Notes: generated by a model not told the origin, from the letters alone. Positions 30,231-42,768 are shown, counted from the stretch's first letter. The stretch: DNA of 63,806 nucleotides from Paucisalibacillus globulus (GCF_900184735.1 NZ_LT855391.1:1-63806), one strand, 5' to 3'. Made by a program: numbers and translations.

Positions 30231-32309
30231 TTATTCTCCAGCGTTTTTCTTAATAATTTCTTCAGAAACACTCTTAGGTACTTCTTCATAGTGATCGAAG
30301 TGCATCGTGTATTGTCCACGACCTTGAGTGTTTGAACGTAGTGCAGTTGCATAACCAAACATTTCGGCAAGTGGTACGTATGCTTTAACAACTTGTAGTT
30401 GTCCGCGTGCTTCCATACCTTCCATGCGTCCACGACGAGAAGTAATATCACCGATGATGTCACCCATGTATTCTTCTGGCATAACAACTTCTACTTTCAT
30501 CATTGGTTCAAGTAGAACTGGGTTACATTTGTTCTTAGCAGCTTTAAGGGCCATAGATGCAGCAACTTTAAACGCCATTTCGTTTGAGTCAACATCATGG
30601 TAGCTACCATCGAACAAGGAAGCTTTAACGTCGATTAGTGGATAACCAGCTAATACACCGTTTTCCATTGCTTCACGAACACCTTGCTCAACTGCAGGGA
30701 TGTATTCACGAGGAACTACACCACCAACGATTTTGTTTTCGAATTCAAAGCCAGCGCCTTCTTCGTTTGGTTCAAACTTGATCCAAACGTGACCGAATTG
30801 TCCACGTCCACCAGACTGACGTACGAATTTACCTTCGACTTCAGCAGCTTGACGGAATGTTTCACGGTAAGCAACCTGTGGAGCACCAACGTTAGCTTCC
30901 ACTTTGAATTCACGTTTCATACGGTCAACAATGATATCTAGGTGAAGTTCACCCATACCAGAAATAATTGTTTGACCAGTTTCTGGGTTTGTTTCAGTTC
31001 TGAATGTTGGATCTTCTTCAGCAAGTTTACCTAAAGCGATACCCATTTTATCTTGGTCACCTTTAGTTTTTGGCTCGATAGCAACTGAAATAACCGGTTC
31101 TGGGAATTCCATAGATTCAAGAATTACAAGATTCTTTTCATCACATAGAGTGTCACCAGTTGATGTATCTTTCAATCCTACTGCTGCAGCAATTTCACCA
31201 GCGTAAACTGTTGAAATCTCTTCACGAGAGTTAGCGTGCATTTGTAGAATACGTCCAACACGTTCACGCTTATCTTTAACAGAGTTGCGAACATAAGAAC
31301 CAGCATCAAGTGTTCCAGAGTAAACACGGAAGAATGTTAGCTTACCAACAAACGGATCCGTCATAACCTTAAACGCAAGTGCAGAAAATGGTGCATCGTC
31401 AGAAGATTCTCTTGTTACTTTCTCATCAGTGTCAGGTAGTGTACCTTCAATTGCCGGTACATCAGTTGGTGCTGGAAGGTAATCAAGTACCCCATCAAGC
31501 ATTAACTGAACACCTTTGTTTTTGAAAGCAGACCCACAGAATACTGGGTAGAATTCAACAGAAAGAGTTGCATTACGAATAGCTTTTTTAAGTTCTTCGT
31601 TAGAGATTTCTTCTCCTTCTAAGTACTTCATCATAAGCTCTTCGTCTAACTCTGAAACTGCTTCAACCAAGCTAGCACGTAATTCTTCTGCTTGCTCTTT
31701 TAATTCTTCTGGAATTTCACGAGATTCATCTTTTGTTCCAAGATCATCTAAATAGAAATGTGCTTCCATATTGATTAAATCAATAATACCAGTAAATTGG
31801 TCTTCAGCACCGATTGGAAGTTGCACAGGATGTGCATTCGCACCTAGACGTTCTTTTAATGTACCAACAGAGTATAGGAAGTCAGCACCTGTTTTATCCA
31901 TTTTGTTAATAAACACGATACGAGGAACACCGTAAGTTGTTGCTTGACGCCATACAGTTTCTGTTTGAGGCTCAACACCAGATTGAGCATCTAGAACTGT
32001 AACAGCTCCATCAAGTACACGTAGAGAACGTTCAACTTCAACTGTGAAGTCTACGTGTCCCGGTGTATCAATAATGTTTACACGGTGACCTTTCCATTGA
32101 GCTGTTGTAGCAGCAGAAGTGATTGTAATTCCGCGCTCTTGCTCTTGTTCCATCCAGTCCATTTGTGATGCACCTTCATGCGTTTCACCAATTTTATGAA
32201 TGCGTCCTGTATAGAAAAGAATACGCTCGGTCGTAGTGGTTTTACCTGCATCAATGTGTGCCATAATACCAATATTGCGCGTCTTTTCCAAGGAGAACTC
32301 TCTTGCCAT
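30231..32309 (-). CDS. fusA: elongation factor G
   Basis: A 692-residue translocase GTPase: G1 [10 protein letters not shown]3 DTPGHVDF, G4 NKMDKTG, then domains II-V ending in a lysine-rich tail. It drives tRNA-mRNA translocation and, with RRF, ribosome recycling. Located between rpsG and tufA as in B. subtilis. AGGAAGGAG lies upstream of the ATG. Confidence 0.99.
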   Translation of the reverse strand: MAREFSLEKTRNIGIMAHIDAGKTTTTERILFYTGRIHKIGETHEGASQMDWMEQEQERGITITSAATTAQWKGHRVNIIDTPGHVDFTVEVERSLRVLDGAVTVLDAQSGVEPQTETVWRQATTYGVPRIVFINKMDKTGADFLYSVGTLKERLGANAHPVQLPIGAEDQFTGIIDLINMEAHFYLDDLGTKDESREIPEELKEQAEELRASLVEAVSELDEELMMKYLEGEEISNEELKKAIRNATLSVEFYPVFCGSAFKNKGVQLMLDGVLDYLPAPTDVPAIEGTLPDTDEKVTRESSDDAPFSALAFKVMTDPFVGKLTFFRVYSGTLDAGSYVRNSVKDKRERVGRILQMHANSREEISTVYAGEIAAAVGLKDTSTGDTLCDEKNLVILESMEFPEPVISVAIEPKTKGDQDKMGIALGKLAEEDPTFRTETNPETGQTIISGMGELHLDIIVDRMKREFKVEANVGAPQVAYRETFRQAAEVEGKFVRQSGGRGQFGHVWIKFEPNEEGAGFEFENKIVGGVVPREYIPAVEQGVREAMENGVLAGYPLIDVKASLFDGSYHDVDSNEMAFKVAASMALKAAKNKCNPVLLEPMMKVEVVMPEEYMGDIIGDITSRRGRMEGMEARGQLQVVKAYVPLAEMFGYATALRSNTQGRGQYTMHFDHYEEVPKSVSEEIIKKNAGE

Positions 32310-32430
32310 GTATTCTTCTCCTTCCTGTTAAAACCTTTATTTTTGTATAGAGAATGTTTAAATAGCGGTAAAAATGATACGGTAAAAGTTTACCGGACCA
32401 TTTCCCCTTCTATTTATACATGTTCTCAGA

Positions 32431-32901
32431 TTACCAACGGTAGTGAGCAAACGCTTTGTTTGCTTCAGCCATTTTGTGCATATCTTCGCGTTTCTTAACA
32501 GATGCACCTGTATTATTTGAAGCATCTAGAATTTCATTCGCTAAACGTTCTTCCATTGTTTTTTCTCCGCGTAAACGTGCGTAGTTAACAAGGTAACGTA
32601 AACCTAGAGTTTGACGACGTTCTGGACGAACTTCAACAGGTACTTGGTAGTTAGAACCACCAACACGGCGTGCACGTACTTCAAGTACAGGCATAACGTT
32701 TTTCATTGCTTGTTCGAATACTTCCATCGGATTTTGTCCGCTGCGTTGTTCTACTAGTTCAAAAGCGTTATAAAGAAGCTTTTGCGCTACACCGCGTTTA
32801 CCATCAACCATGATTTGGTTGATTAAACGAGTTACTAGTTTTGAATTATAAAGTGGATCTGGCAAGACATCGCGCTTAGGTACTGGTCCTTTACGTGGCA
32901 T
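32431..32901 (-). CDS. rpsG: 30S ribosomal protein S7
   Basis: A 156-residue S7 protein, the primary organiser of the 30S head, beginning [19 protein letters not shown]. Start ATG follows AAGGAGGGGG. 43 bases after rpsL and 121 bases before fusA. Confidence 0.98.
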   Translation of the reverse strand: MPRKGPVPKRDVLPDPLYNSKLVTRLINQIMVDGKRGVAQKLLYNAFELVEQRSGQNPMEVFEQAMKNVMPVLEVRARRVGGSNYQVPVEVRPERRQTLGLRYLVNYARLRGEKTMEERLANEILDASNNTGASVKKREDMHKMAEANKAFAHYRW

Positions 32902-32944
32902 ATGTCCCCCTCCTTTCCTAAATCTATGTTGTTAAACCATTAAC

Positions 32945-33364
32945 TTACTTTTTCTCTTTAGGGCGTTTTGTACCGTATTTAGAACGACTTTGCATACGAC
33001 CGTCTACTCCAGCAGTATCAAGTGCTCCACGTACGATGTGATAACGAACCCCCGGTAAGTCTTTTACACGACCTCCACGGATTAGAACTACACTGTGTTC
33101 CTGTAGGTTGTGACCAATACCAGGAATGTATGCAGTTACCTCCATGTTATTAGATAAACGAACACGAGCATATTTACGTAACGCTGAGTTCGGTTTTTTA
33201 GGAGTTAGTGTACCAACACGAGTACATACACCACGTTTTTGTGGAGAGTTTTCGTTAGTTAAAGACTTTTTGAAACTGTTGTACCCTCTGTTAAGTGCTG
33301 GTGAATCAGATTTCTTAGGTTTGCTTACGCGACCTTTACGTACAAGTTGATTAATTGTAGGCAT
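32945..33364 (-). CDS. rpsL: 30S ribosomal protein S12
   Basis: A 139-residue S12 protein of the decoding centre. The loops [17 protein letters not shown] and [11 protein letters not shown] carry the wild-type Lys residues where streptomycin-resistance mutations arise. ATG 33364 gives the family start [12 protein letters not shown], eight bases after GGGAGG; an upstream in-frame extension lacks a site. First gene of the str operon. Confidence 0.98.
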   Translation of the reverse strand: MPTINQLVRKGRVSKPKKSDSPALNRGYNSFKKSLTNENSPQKRGVCTRVGTLTPKKPNSALRKYARVRLSNNMEVTAYIPGIGHNLQEHSVVLIRGGRVKDLPGVRYHIVRGALDTAGVDGRMQSRSKYGTKRPKEKK

Positions 33365-33472
33365 TATGATGTCCTCCCTTCTTTTAAATGACTTCATGAA
33401 TAGCTAGTTATTATCTGCACTGTAAACCCACACATCCAGGTGGTTCATCTTGAAGCAAAAAACAAAGTCTTC

Positions 33473-33488
33473 ACAAGGATATCCTTGT
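33473..33488. repeat. perfect 16-bp palindrome before the str operon
   Basis: ACAAGGATATCCTTGT is self-complementary and lies 11 bases past the rplGB stop. As RNA it can form a six-pair stem with an ATAT loop, followed some bases later on the minus strand by a T-rich tract, so it may be an rplGB terminator. On the minus strand TTGACA overlaps it, so it could equally be an operator over an rpsL promoter. Confidence 0.6.
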
Positions 33489-33499
33489 CAAAACTATTA

Positions 33500-33751
33500 T
33501 CACTTCTTTATCGCTACAGTAGATGCGCCAACATCAATACCACATGCGGCACCTAGCTTTTTCTTGGAATCAACACGCTGGTATGGTATCCTCAGCGTTT
33601 TGGCTAATTCTTCTACTTTTTGTGTAAGAAACCGATCAGCATCTTCGGCTATATACACTTCACTTATTTGGCCATTTTTCATAGCTTTAAGTGTTTGCTT
33701 CACACCAATTAGTGTTTTTGACTTTACTTGACTCACTTTTTCATAAGACAT
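33500..33751 (-). CDS. rplGB: L7Ae-family K-turn-binding protein (YbxF)
   Basis: An 83-residue L7Ae/L30e-type protein, the YbxF homologue encoded between rpoC and rpsL; YbxF binds kink-turn RNA. The ATG at 33751 is seven bases after GGAGG and gives the family start MSYEKVSQV; upstream in-frame codons would add a membrane-like extension not seen in the family. Motif IPYQRVDSKKKLGAACGID is conserved. Confidence 0.93.
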   Translation of the reverse strand: MSYEKVSQVKSKTLIGVKQTLKAMKNGQISEVYIAEDADRFLTQKVEELAKTLRIPYQRVDSKKKLGAACGIDVGASTVAIKK

Positions 33752-33822
33752 TTTATATCCTCCAAAGCAAGAAGTATAAAATGGAAGCACCTTGAATATA
33801 TTATCATTCAAGTTTTTTAATG

Positions 33823-33939
33823 TCAACAAGAATTCGGATATTTTTTTGGTGCTTCCAGATATTTTTTACAATCAACTTTCTTACAAACCGGCGGTCCGAA
33901 TCCACTGTGCTTTCCATGGATGGCTGATAAGCCTGTCAT
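33823..33939 (-). CDS. possible 38-residue Cys/His-containing small protein
   Basis: A complete short frame between rpoC and rplGB: it starts MTGLSAIHGKHSGFGPPVCK and ends EAPKKYPNSC, with two His, three Cys (19, 24, 38) and many Lys. GGAGG lies five bases before the ATG at 33939, a textbook ribosome binding site. GGTCCGAATTCC and GGATTCGGACC on either side of that site can pair, placing it in a loop. I recognise no family. It could be a chance ORF in an mRNA leader; its site, ATG and composition make translation plausible. Confidence 0.5.
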   Translation of the reverse strand: MTGLSAIHGKHSGFGPPVCKKVDCKKYLEAPKKYPNSC

Positions 33940-34016
33940 AGATACCTCCAGGAATTCGGACCACTCAGTGTAACCATATGTTTCTCACCAAATTCAGAGA
34001 CACATATTATATAAAT

Positions 34017-37000
34017 TTATTGAACTGGCTGTTCTACTTCTTCTAGTACTTCTTCCTCTTCAACAGATGGTAATTGTATCTTGCGGTAGCGTTGCATTCC
34101 TGTTCCAGCCGGAACTAACTTACCGATAATTACGTTCTCCTTCAGACCAAGTAGTTCATCACGTTTGCCTTTGATTGCCGCATCCGTAAGTACTCTTGTT
34201 GTTTCTTGGAAGGAAGCTGCTGATAAGAATGAATCTGTTTCTAGTGAAGCCTTCGTAATACCTAGAAGGACTGGTCTACCTACTGCTGGTTGATTACCAT
34301 CCGCTAGGACTTTACTGTTTGCATCTTTGAATTGGTGTACCTCTAGTAATGAACCTGGAAGCACATCGGTATCACCCGCATCAACAACACGGACTTTACG
34401 AAGCATTTGGCGAACCATAACTTCTACGTGTTTGTCGCCAATTTCTACTCCTTGCATACGGTATACGCGTTGAACTTCGCGTAATAAGTAGTCTTGAACA
34501 CCCGACACACCTTGAACTCGGATAAGTTCTTTAGGGTCAACTGAACCTTCTGTAAGCTCTTGTCCTGCAACTACCTCATCACCAACCGAAACTTTCAAAC
34601 GTGCATTATATGGTACTGCATATGAACGCTGCTCTACTTCACCTTGGATCACAATCTCTTGTTTATCCTTCACCTCGTGAATTTCAAGCACTGTACCGTA
34701 TACTTCTGTAATGATTGCTTGACCTTTAGGGTTACGCGCTTCAAATAATTCTTGGATACGTGGAAGACCTTGCGTGATATCATCTCCCGCAACTCCACCT
34801 GTATGGAATGTACGCATCGTTAACTGTGTTCCTGGCTCACCGATAGATTGAGCAGCGATAATACCAACTGCTTCACCAACTTCAACTTCAGAACCAGTAG
34901 CAAGGTTACGGCCATAACATTTCTTACATACGCCGTGTCTAGTGTTACATGTGAACACGGTACGTATCGTTACTTCCTCAATACCAGATTCAACGATTTG
35001 TTTCGCTTGGTCTTCAGAAATAACCGAATCAAATTCCACGATAACTTCTTTTGTTTCTGGATGTACAACTCTTTCAAATGCAGTACGTCCTACTAAACGG
35101 TCAAATAACGGTTCAATAACTTCATTACCATCAGTTAAAGCGGCAACTGGTAATCCACGATCTGTTCCACAATCTGTTTCGCGAACGATAACATCTTGTG
35201 CAACGTCAACTAAACGACGTGTTAAGTAACCAGAGTCAGCTGTTTTAAGTGCTGTATCCGCAAGACCTTTACGAGCACCGTGAGTAGAAATAAAGTACTC
35301 TAGTACAGTTAAACCTTCACGGAAACTTGATTTAATTGGTAACTCAATAATACGACCAGCTGGGTTGGCCATTAGACCACGCATACCTGCTAGCTGCGTA
35401 AAGTTCGATGCGTTACCACGTGCACCTGAATCACTCATCATGAAGATCGGGTTACGGTTATCAAGAGATTCCATTAAGCGATCTTGGATATTATCTTTTG
35501 CTTGAGACCAGATAGAGATAACTCGATCATAACGCTCTTCTTCTGTAATAAGACCACGACGGAATTGCTTCAACACATTATCAACTTTCTTCTGTGCTTC
35601 TACAAGAATTACTTCTTTCTCAGGTAATACCACGATATCCGAGATACCAACTGTCATTCCTGCTGTCGTTGACATAGTGAATCCTAGGTCTTTCATACGG
35701 TCTAGCATTCTTGAGGTTTCAGTGATTTTAAATACTTTAAATACCTCTGCAATAATATCACCTAGGAAACCTTTCTTGAATGGTTTCACGATTTCACGTT
35801 TTTTAATTTCTTCTTTGATATCGGTCCCTCTATCAACAAAGTATTGTTCAGGAGTACGATCTTCAAGATTACCCCTTGACGGTTCATTAATATATGGGAA
35901 AGAATCTGGAAGAATCTCGTTAAATATTAATTTACCTACTGTTGTTAGAAGTAATTGATTATTTTGTTCTTCAGTAAACGTCTTATTGTTTAAACTAGAT
36001 GCTTGAACAGCAATTCGTGTGTGAAGATGAACATAGCCATTTTGGTATGCAATTCTTGCTTCATCTACACCTGTGAATACTGCACCTTCACCAATTGCAC
36101 CTTCACGTTCTAGTGTTAGGTAATAGTTACCTAGTACCATATCCTGGGATGGAGTAACAACTGGTTTACCATCTTTTGGATTTAGAATGTTTTGTGCAGC
36201 AAGCATTAACAAACGAGCTTCCGCTTGTGCTTCTGCTGATAAAGGTACGTGCACGGCCATTTGGTCACCATCAAAGTCAGCGTTATATGCTGTACACACT
36301 AGTGGATGCAGGCGAATTGCTCTACCTTCTACTAATGTTGGTTCAAATGCTTGAATACCTAATCTGTGAAGTGTAGGGGCACGGTTAAGCAGTACCGGAT
36401 GCTCCTTAATTACATCTTCAAGAACTCCCCAAACATCAGGGTGTACACGTTCAATTTTACGTTTCGCTGATTTAATATTATGAGCAATTCCTCGCTCAAC
36501 AAGTTCTTTCATAATAAATGGCTTGAATAATTCTAATGCCATTTCTTTAGGTAATCCACACTGATACATCTTCAAGTTAGGTCCTACGATAATTACGGAA
36601 CGTCCAGAATAGTCTACACGTTTACCAAGTAAGTTCTGACGGAAACGACCTTGCTTCCCTTTAAGCATATGTGAAAGTGACTTTAATGGACGGTTTCCTG
36701 GTCCTGTAACAGGGCGACCACGACGACCATTATCAATTAAAGCATCCACTGCTTCTTGAAGCATACGCTTTTCGTTTTGCACAATAATACTTGGTGCACC
36801 CAAGTCTAATAGACGTTTTAGACGGTTATTACGGTTAATAACTCGACGATATAAATCGTTTAAGTCAGAAGTCGCAAAACGACCACCATCTAACTGTACC
36901 ATTGGTCTAATTTCTGGTGGGATAACAGGTAGAACATCTAATACCATCCAAGAAGTTTCGTTTCCAGAATTACGGAATGCTTCTAAGACTTCTAGACGCT

Positions 37001-37622
37001 TAATAGCTCTTGTTCTACGTTGTCCTTGAGCTGTTTTCAACTCTTCTTTTAAAGCATCCACTTCTTTATCAAGATCAATATCCTGAAGAAGCTTACGAAT
37101 TGCTTCTGCACCCATTTGTGCTTTGAAAGAATTTCCGTATTTTTCATAGTATGCACGGTATTCTTTCTCAGAAAGAAGTTGTTTTTTCTCTAAAGGAGTA
37201 TTTCCTGGTTCTGTTACAATGTAAGCAGCAAAGTAAATTACTTCCTCTAAAGCTCTTGGAGACATATCCAATACTAGCCCCATACGGCTAGGAATTCCCT
37301 TGAAGTACCAAATATGAGATACAGGAGCAGCTAATTCAATATGCCCCATACGCTCACGACGTACTTTTGATTTCGTAACCTCTACACCACATCGGTCACA
37401 AACGACACCTTTATAACGTACTCGTTTGTATTTACCACAGTGACATTCCCAGTCTTTTGTCGGCCCAAAAATTCGCTCGCAAAATAGTCCGTCTTTTTCT
37501 GGTTTTAAAGTACGATAGTTAATTGTTTCAGGCTTCTTGACTTCACCAAATGACCATGAACGAATTTTTTCGGGTGAAGCTAAACCAATTTTCATAAATT
37601 CAAAGTTATTTACATCTATCAA
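34017..37622 (-). CDS. rpoC: RNA polymerase beta' subunit
   Basis: A 1201-residue subunit holding the catalytic Mg site NADFDGDQM (about 449). Both zinc sites are visible: the N-terminal CHCGKY...CDRCG and the later [11 protein letters not shown]. The TTG at 37622 follows GGGAGG and yields [17 protein letters not shown], the same unusual start as in B. subtilis. It is 89 bases after rpoB. Confidence 0.99.
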   Translation of the reverse strand: MIDVNNFEFMKIGLASPEKIRSWSFGEVKKPETINYRTLKPEKDGLFCERIFGPTKDWECHCGKYKRVRYKGVVCDRCGVEVTKSKVRRERMGHIELAAPVSHIWYFKGIPSRMGLVLDMSPRALEEVIYFAAYIVTEPGNTPLEKKQLLSEKEYRAYYEKYGNSFKAQMGAEAIRKLLQDIDLDKEVDALKEELKTAQGQRRTRAIKRLEVLEAFRNSGNETSWMVLDVLPVIPPEIRPMVQLDGGRFATSDLNDLYRRVINRNNRLKRLLDLGAPSIIVQNEKRMLQEAVDALIDNGRRGRPVTGPGNRPLKSLSHMLKGKQGRFRQNLLGKRVDYSGRSVIIVGPNLKMYQCGLPKEMALELFKPFIMKELVERGIAHNIKSAKRKIERVHPDVWGVLEDVIKEHPVLLNRAPTLHRLGIQAFEPTLVEGRAIRLHPLVCTAYNADFDGDQMAVHVPLSAEAQAEARLLMLAAQNILNPKDGKPVVTPSQDMVLGNYYLTLEREGAIGEGAVFTGVDEARIAYQNGYVHLHTRIAVQASSLNNKTFTEEQNNQLLLTTVGKLIFNEILPDSFPYINEPSRGNLEDRTPEQYFVDRGTDIKEEIKKREIVKPFKKGFLGDIIAEVFKVFKITETSRMLDRMKDLGFTMSTTAGMTVGISDIVVLPEKEVILVEAQKKVDNVLKQFRRGLITEEERYDRVISIWSQAKDNIQDRLMESLDNRNPIFMMSDSGARGNASNFTQLAGMRGLMANPAGRIIELPIKSSFREGLTVLEYFISTHGARKGLADTALKTADSGYLTRRLVDVAQDVIVRETDCGTDRGLPVAALTDGNEVIEPLFDRLVGRTAFERVVHPETKEVIVEFDSVISEDQAKQIVESGIEEVTIRTVFTCNTRHGVCKKCYGRNLATGSEVEVGEAVGIIAAQSIGEPGTQLTMRTFHTGGVAGDDITQGLPRIQELFEARNPKGQAIITEVYGTVLEIHEVKDKQEIVIQGEVEQRSYAVPYNARLKVSVGDEVVAGQELTEGSVDPKELIRVQGVSGVQDYLLREVQRVYRMQGVEIGDKHVEVMVRQMLRKVRVVDAGDTDVLPGSLLEVHQFKDANSKVLADGNQPAVGRPVLLGITKASLETDSFLSAASFQETTRVLTDAAIKGKRDELLGLKENVIIGKLVPAGTGMQRYRKIQLPSVEEEEVLEEVEQPVQ

Positions 37623-37711
37623 GGGTCTACCTCCCTTTTAATGTGCGATTCCCTATGGATTACTTTTAATGAGATATGGGGGAAAGACATCCAGTCTATT
37701 CCCCTCCTGAA

Positions 37712-40700
37712 TTAATTTTCTTCTACTTCTAAGTTAAGCTTGCTTGCAGCTTGTGTTTCTTCTTCTTCTAGATCACGCATTTCAATTTCCGACTCATCAC
37801 CAGCAAGAATTTTCACATCTAAACCTAGACTCTGTAATTCTTTGATTAGTACTTTAAATGATTCTGGTACTCCCGGTTCTGGAACATTATCACCTTTTAC
37901 AATGGCTTCATATGTTTTCACACGTCCCACTACGTCATCCGACTTCACAGTCAAGATTTCTTGTAGTGTATACGCAGCACCATAAGCTTCTAATGCCCAA
38001 ACCTCCATCTCACCAAAACGCTGACCACCAAACTGAGCTTTACCACCCAGTGGTTGCTGTGTAACAAGTGAGTAAGGACCGGTTGAACGAGCGTGTAATT
38101 TATCATCTACCATGTGTGCTAGTTTGATCATATACATGACCCCAACAGATACACGGTTATCAAATGGAGTTCCTGTTCTACCATCATATAGAATAGTCTT
38201 CGCATCTCTCGGCATACCTGCTTCTTCTAAGGTATCCCAAACATCTTGTTCTGTTGCTCCATCAAATACTGGTGAGGCAACATGGATTCCTAACTGTCTA
38301 GCAGCCATACCTAAGTGCAATTCAAACACCTGTCCGATATTCATACGTGATGGTACCCCTAGAGGGTTCAGCATGATATCAACTGGTGTTCCGTCTGGTA
38401 AGAATGGCATATCTTCTTCCGGTAATATACGAGAAATAACCCCTTTGTTACCGTGACGACCAGCCATTTTGTCTCCTTCGTGAATCTTACGCTTTTGCAC
38501 AATATAAACACGAACTAACTCATTAACACCTGGTGGTAACTCATCTCCATCTTCACGGTTGAAGATTTTAACATCAAGAACAATTCCACCTGCACCATGA
38601 GGTACTCTTAGAGAAGTATCACGAACTTCACGAGCTTTTTCTCCGAAGATTGCATGTAGTAAACGTTCTTCTGCAGAGAGTTCTGTTACTCCCTTAGGTG
38701 TTACTTTACCAACTAGGATATCTCCATCGGTAACCTCAGCACCAATGCGGATAATACCTTGTTCGTTTAAGTTCTTAAGTGCTTCTTCCCCAACGTTAGG
38801 GATATCTCTTGTAATCTCTTCAGGTCCAAGCTTCGTATCACGAGCTTCAGACTCATATTCTTCAATATGAATAGATGTATACACATCATCTTTCACAAGG
38901 CGTTCGCTCATAATAATAGCATCCTCGTAGTTGTACCCTTCCCAAGTCATGAATGCTACTAAGACGTTTTGACCTAAGGCAAGTTCACCTAGCTCCATAG
39001 AAGGACCATCAGCAAGTACTTCACCTTTTACTACGCGATCTCCTTCGCTCACGATTGGGCGTTGGTTAATACAAGTACCTTGGTTAGAACGGATAAACTT
39101 TTGAACCTTATAGCGATCAAGGTCACCTTGCACTTCTTTACCGTCAACCTCAGAAACGCGGCGAACTAATACTTCTTTCGCTTCTACACGTTCAACGATA
39201 CCATCATGCTTACAGATAACAGCAGCACCAGAATCCTTACCTGACACATACTCCATTCCTGTACCTACAAGAGGGGCTCTAGGTCTTAGTAAAGGAACTG
39301 CTTGACGTTGCATGTTCGCTCCCATTAGCGCACGGTTAGAGTCATCGTTTTCCAAGAACGGAATACATGCAGTTGCGGCAGATACTACCTGTTTAGGTGA
39401 AACGTCCATGTAGTCTAATTTTTCTCTTGCAACTACAGTGTTTTCACCACGGAAACGAGAAATAACTTCCTCATCAACAAAAGTACCATCATCATTCAAT
39501 CTAGCATTCGCTTGCGCAACAACATAATTATCTTCTTCATCTGCCGTTAGGTAATCAATTTGATTCGTAACTTTACCTGTATCAGGATCCACTCGGCGAT
39601 AAGGTGTTTCAATAAATCCAAATTTGTTTACCTTAGCATAAGATGATAAAGAGTTAATTAACCCAATGTTCGGTCCTTCTGGAGTTTCAATTGGACACAT
39701 ACGACCATAGTGTGAATAGTGAACGTCACGAACTTCAAACCCAGCACGTTCACGTGTCAGACCACCTGGTCCTAGTGCCGATAGACGACGTTTATGTGTT
39801 AATTCAGCCAATGGATTAGTTTGATCCATAAACTGTGATAACTGAGAGCTACCAAAGAACTCTTTAATCGACGCAATCACTGGACGGATATTAATTAATT
39901 GTTGTGGTGTAACACTAGATGTATCTTGAATAGACATACGCTCACGCACAACACGTTCCATACGGGATAACCCAATACGGAATTGGTTTTGTAAAAGCTC
40001 TCCTACAGAACGTAGTCTGCGATTTCCTAAATGGTCAATATCATCTGTATCCCCTACTTTGTGAAGTAGGTTAAAGAAATAGCTAATTGATGCCAAAATA
40101 TCAGCTGGTGTAATATGTTTCACACTAGTTTCGATATTTGCATTACCAATTACATTTAGCACTCTTTCACCACTTGGATCTGTCGGGTCTACAATCTTAA
40201 TAGATTGAATGTGAATCGGATCCTCTAGTACCCCATCATGTGGTTCAAGTACTTTCTCACCAAGCACAACATCATTTTTTTCGATGTATGGAATGATTTT
40301 ATCTAATAATCTACGTTCAACCTTATCTCCCGCTTCAGCTAATACTTCTCCTGTATCAGCATCTACAATTGGTTCAGCCAAAACTTGATTAAATAAACGG
40401 TTCTTCAAATGAAGCTTTTTATTTATCTTGTATCGTCCAACATGAGCTAAATCATAGCGTTTTGGATCAAAGAAACGAGATATTAATAAGCTTTTTGCAT
40501 TTTCTACAGTAGGTGGTTCACCCGGACGCAAACGCTCATAAATTTCTAGTAGCGCTTTTTCAGTTGATTCCGTATTATCTTTTTCTAATGTATTAATTAA
40601 GTATTCATTTTCACCTATCAAATCAATAATCTCTTGATCTGATCCGAATCCAAGAGCACGTAATAATACGGTAATTGGTAGTTTACGTGTACGATCAATA

Positions 40701-41248
40701 CGGACATAAGCGACATCCTTAGCATCTGTTTCAAACTCCAACCAAGCTCCACGGTTTGGAATAACAGTTGCAGCTACGCCTCTTTTTCCGTTTTTATCAA
40801 TTTTTTCATTAAAGTAGACACTTGGTGAACGCACGAGCTGAGAAACGATTACACGTTCAGCTCCATTGATGATAAACGTACCAGTATCTGTCATGAGAGG
40901 GAAATCTCCCATAAATACTTCCTGCTCTTTTACCTCGCCAGTTTCGTTGTTAATTAAACGAACCTTTACGCGTAGTGGAGCATTGTAAGTAACATCTCTT
41001 TCTTTTGATTCATCTACAGGATACTTAGGTTCTCCTAAGCTATAATCCACGAACTCAAGCGATAGATTACCTGTAAAGTCCTCGATCGGAGAAATATCCT
41101 GGAACATTTCTCGCAAACCTTCTTCCATAAACCATTGATATGAAGCGGTTTGGATTTCGATAAGATTCGGCAATTCTAATACTTCACTGATGCGCGCATA
41201 ACTTCTGCGTTGGCGGTGCCGTCCATACTGAACTAGTTGACCTGTCAA
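37712..41248 (-). CDS. rpoB: RNA polymerase beta subunit
   Basis: A 1178-residue subunit. The rifampicin pocket reads [20 protein letters not shown] and [11 protein letters not shown], the sensitive form. Start TTG 41248, giving [20 protein letters not shown], is chosen over an in-frame GTG three codons upstream because GAGGTG lies six bases before it and B. subtilis uses the same TTG. A 430-base leader with hairpins precedes it. Confidence 0.99.
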   Translation of the reverse strand: MTGQLVQYGRHRQRRSYARISEVLELPNLIEIQTASYQWFMEEGLREMFQDISPIEDFTGNLSLEFVDYSLGEPKYPVDESKERDVTYNAPLRVKVRLINNETGEVKEQEVFMGDFPLMTDTGTFIINGAERVIVSQLVRSPSVYFNEKIDKNGKRGVAATVIPNRGAWLEFETDAKDVAYVRIDRTRKLPITVLLRALGFGSDQEIIDLIGENEYLINTLEKDNTESTEKALLEIYERLRPGEPPTVENAKSLLISRFFDPKRYDLAHVGRYKINKKLHLKNRLFNQVLAEPIVDADTGEVLAEAGDKVERRLLDKIIPYIEKNDVVLGEKVLEPHDGVLEDPIHIQSIKIVDPTDPSGERVLNVIGNANIETSVKHITPADILASISYFFNLLHKVGDTDDIDHLGNRRLRSVGELLQNQFRIGLSRMERVVRERMSIQDTSSVTPQQLINIRPVIASIKEFFGSSQLSQFMDQTNPLAELTHKRRLSALGPGGLTRERAGFEVRDVHYSHYGRMCPIETPEGPNIGLINSLSSYAKVNKFGFIETPYRRVDPDTGKVTNQIDYLTADEEDNYVVAQANARLNDDGTFVDEEVISRFRGENTVVAREKLDYMDVSPKQVVSAATACIPFLENDDSNRALMGANMQRQAVPLLRPRAPLVGTGMEYVSGKDSGAAVICKHDGIVERVEAKEVLVRRVSEVDGKEVQGDLDRYKVQKFIRSNQGTCINQRPIVSEGDRVVKGEVLADGPSMELGELALGQNVLVAFMTWEGYNYEDAIIMSERLVKDDVYTSIHIEEYESEARDTKLGPEEITRDIPNVGEEALKNLNEQGIIRIGAEVTDGDILVGKVTPKGVTELSAEERLLHAIFGEKAREVRDTSLRVPHGAGGIVLDVKIFNREDGDELPPGVNELVRVYIVQKRKIHEGDKMAGRHGNKGVISRILPEEDMPFLPDGTPVDIMLNPLGVPSRMNIGQVFELHLGMAARQLGIHVASPVFDGATEQDVWDTLEEAGMPRDAKTILYDGRTGTPFDNRVSVGVMYMIKLAHMVDDKLHARSTGPYSLVTQQPLGGKAQFGGQRFGEMEVWALEAYGAAYTLQEILTVKSDDVVGRVKTYEAIVKGDNVPEPGVPESFKVLIKELQSLGLDVKILAGDESEIEMRDLEEEETQAASKLNLEVEEN

Positions 41249-41377
41249 CTGCTTCACCTCTCAAATCATGCATATTTTATTTGCGAGCATAAGCCCACAT
41301 GAAAAGCAATATATTGTTAGAAAACAATTGTTCCTCTACTGGGTAGAGTCAATGTTTTCACAACTGATAAAACAAGT

Positions 41378-41423
41378 AGGTTTATACCAAAAGATAAACC
41401 TTAATAGAGCACGGGCAAATGCC
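41378..41423 (-). promoter_or_regulatory. two hairpins in the rpoB leader
   Basis: AGGTTTAT/ATAAACCT (41378-41401) and GGGC/GCCC with an AAAT loop (41412-41423) lie in tandem about 130-170 bases upstream of rpoB. They sit in the gap 41249-41685, which has no credible gene. They may fold into a leader structure that tunes rpoBC expression. Confidence 0.4.
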
Positions 41424-41659
41424 CATACTAATATCCTGAATAAAATAATTACTTGTCATATTCAAGATTATGGGGTATGATTTTAGAATAGAAAAGCAAT
41501 AATAAGAATCCAATTTACAAACTCCGTAAACTAGAAAAACAGATAGAACGCTCATTTACTCGATTCTATCATTGTTTCCGTTAACCAATGAAATATACAC
41601 TTTTCTTTATTCTGTAAAAAATCCCACTTGACAAAATAACCCCATATTAGCATTTTACT

Positions 41660-41689
41660 ATATTACCATAATCAAGCAAGAGAAGTCAA
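41660..41689 (-). promoter_or_regulatory. sigma-A promoter candidate for rpoBC
   Basis: Minus strand: -35 TTGACT (41689-41684), 18-base spacer, -10 TAATAT (41665-41660), overlapping the ybxB stop codon. It would give a leader of about 400 bases. Confidence 0.5.
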
Positions 41690-42288
41690 TCTTTTATTGA
41701 GCGTAATACATAATAACCCTTACTGCGTGCTACAGTCTCACAATTCCCAAATATGTCTTCCATCTTTTGAATAGCCGACGGCGCACCCTGCTTCTTCTGT
41801 ATCACTACCCAAAGTTCTCCGCCCTTGTGTAACTTATCTTTACTTCCTTCTAACATTCCGTGAACTACTTTTTTACCAGCTCTTATCGGTGGATTTGTTA
41901 TAACAGCCGCAAACTGGTGGTCATTTAATCCTGAGAATTGATCACTCTTCACAAATTCAACATTCGTTACATTATTGTGTTCTGCGTTTGTTTTCGCAAG
42001 AGCCAAGGCGCGTTCATTTACATCTGCCATATATACCCTGCGTTCTAATAGCAAATCTGCAACAGTGATACCAATTGGTCCATAACCACAACCCAAATCC
42101 AATATATCTCCAGGAATCCCAGGCGGTGTAAATGCCTCAATTAGTATTCTTGTTCCAAAATCTATTTCCTTTTTAGAAAACACACCCACATCACTAGTGA
42201 AGGTGTAGTTCTTGTCTCTTAGTCTGTAATTCAATTGATTGGGTGAACTTTTAGATTGGGGTTTTTCTGAAAAGTAATGCTCAGACAT
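41686..42288 (-). CDS. ybxB: class I SAM-dependent methyltransferase (RsmC-like, YbxB)
   Basis: A 200-residue methyltransferase with the SAM-binding DLGCGYGPIG (about 62-71) and the catalytic NPPIRAGK motif (about 131-138), typical of RsmC-type enzymes that make N2-methylguanosine in 16S rRNA. Substrate not shown. Located between rplL and rpoB as ybxB in B. subtilis. Confidence 0.88.
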   Translation of the reverse strand: MSEHYFSEKPQSKSSPNQLNYRLRDKNYTFTSDVGVFSKKEIDFGTRILIEAFTPPGIPGDILDLGCGYGPIGITVADLLLERRVYMADVNERALALAKTNAEHNNVTNVEFVKSDQFSGLNDHQFAAVITNPPIRAGKKVVHGMLEGSKDKLHKGGELWVVIQKKQGAPSAIQKMEDIFGNCETVARSKGYYVLRSIKD

Positions 42289-42348
42289 TTGGGCACCTAC
42301 TTTAATGTAATATGTATAGTAAGAGAAGATACTTTTTACCTAAATATA

Positions 42349-42378
42349 GAGCCCGTCGGAAATGAATACGACGAGCTC
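42349..42378 (-). terminator. hairpin after rplL
   Basis: GAGCCCGTCG pairs with CGACGAGCTC (one mismatch) over a ten-base loop, 25 bases past the rplL stop. The following T tract is weak, so partial termination or processing between rplJL and ybxB-rpoBC is likely. Confidence 0.6.
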
Positions 42379-42402
42379 GTTTTAATTTTAATAAAATTTT
42401 AA

Positions 42403-42768
42403 TTACTTAACTTCTACAGAAGCGCCTGCTTCTTCAAGTTTAGCTTTAACTTCTTCAGCTTCTTCTTTAGAAACGCCTTCTTTTACAGCTTTAGGTGCGT
42501 TGTCAACTACGTCTTTAGCATCTTTTAAGCCAAGACCAGTGATTTCGCGAACTGCTTTAACAACTTTAATTTTAGAAGCACCAGCGTTAGTTAGTACTAC
42601 ATCAAATTCAGTTTGTTCTTCAGCAGCACCGCCAGCAGCAGCTCCACCAGCAACAGCAACAGGTGCTGCAGCAGTTACTCCAAATTCTTCTTCAATTGCT
42701 TTAACTAGATCGTTAAGATCTAAGACTGACATTTCTTTAATAGCATCGATAATTTGCTCTTTAGTCAT
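42403..42768 (-). CDS. rplL: 50S ribosomal protein L7/L12
   Basis: A 121-residue stalk protein with an N-terminal dimerisation domain, an Ala/Gly hinge ([16 protein letters not shown]) and the C-terminal domain with [20 protein letters not shown] that recruits translational GTPases. Follows rplJ by about 60 bases. Confidence 0.98.
   Translation of the reverse strand: MTKEQIIDAIKEMSVLDLNDLVKAIEEEFGVTAAAPVAVAGGAAAGGAAEEQTEFDVVLTNAGASKIKVVKAVREITGLGLKDAKDVVDNAPKAVKEGVSKEEAEEVKAKLEEAGASVEVK

Noticed and set aside
40020-40080. Resistance-type changes in rpoB or rpsL
   Set aside because: The rifampicin pocket of RpoB and the streptomycin loops of RpsL read as the sensitive forms.
41268-41480. 70-residue plus-strand ORF in the rpoB leader
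   Set aside because: No ribosome binding site, no family features, and it overlaps the leader hairpins.
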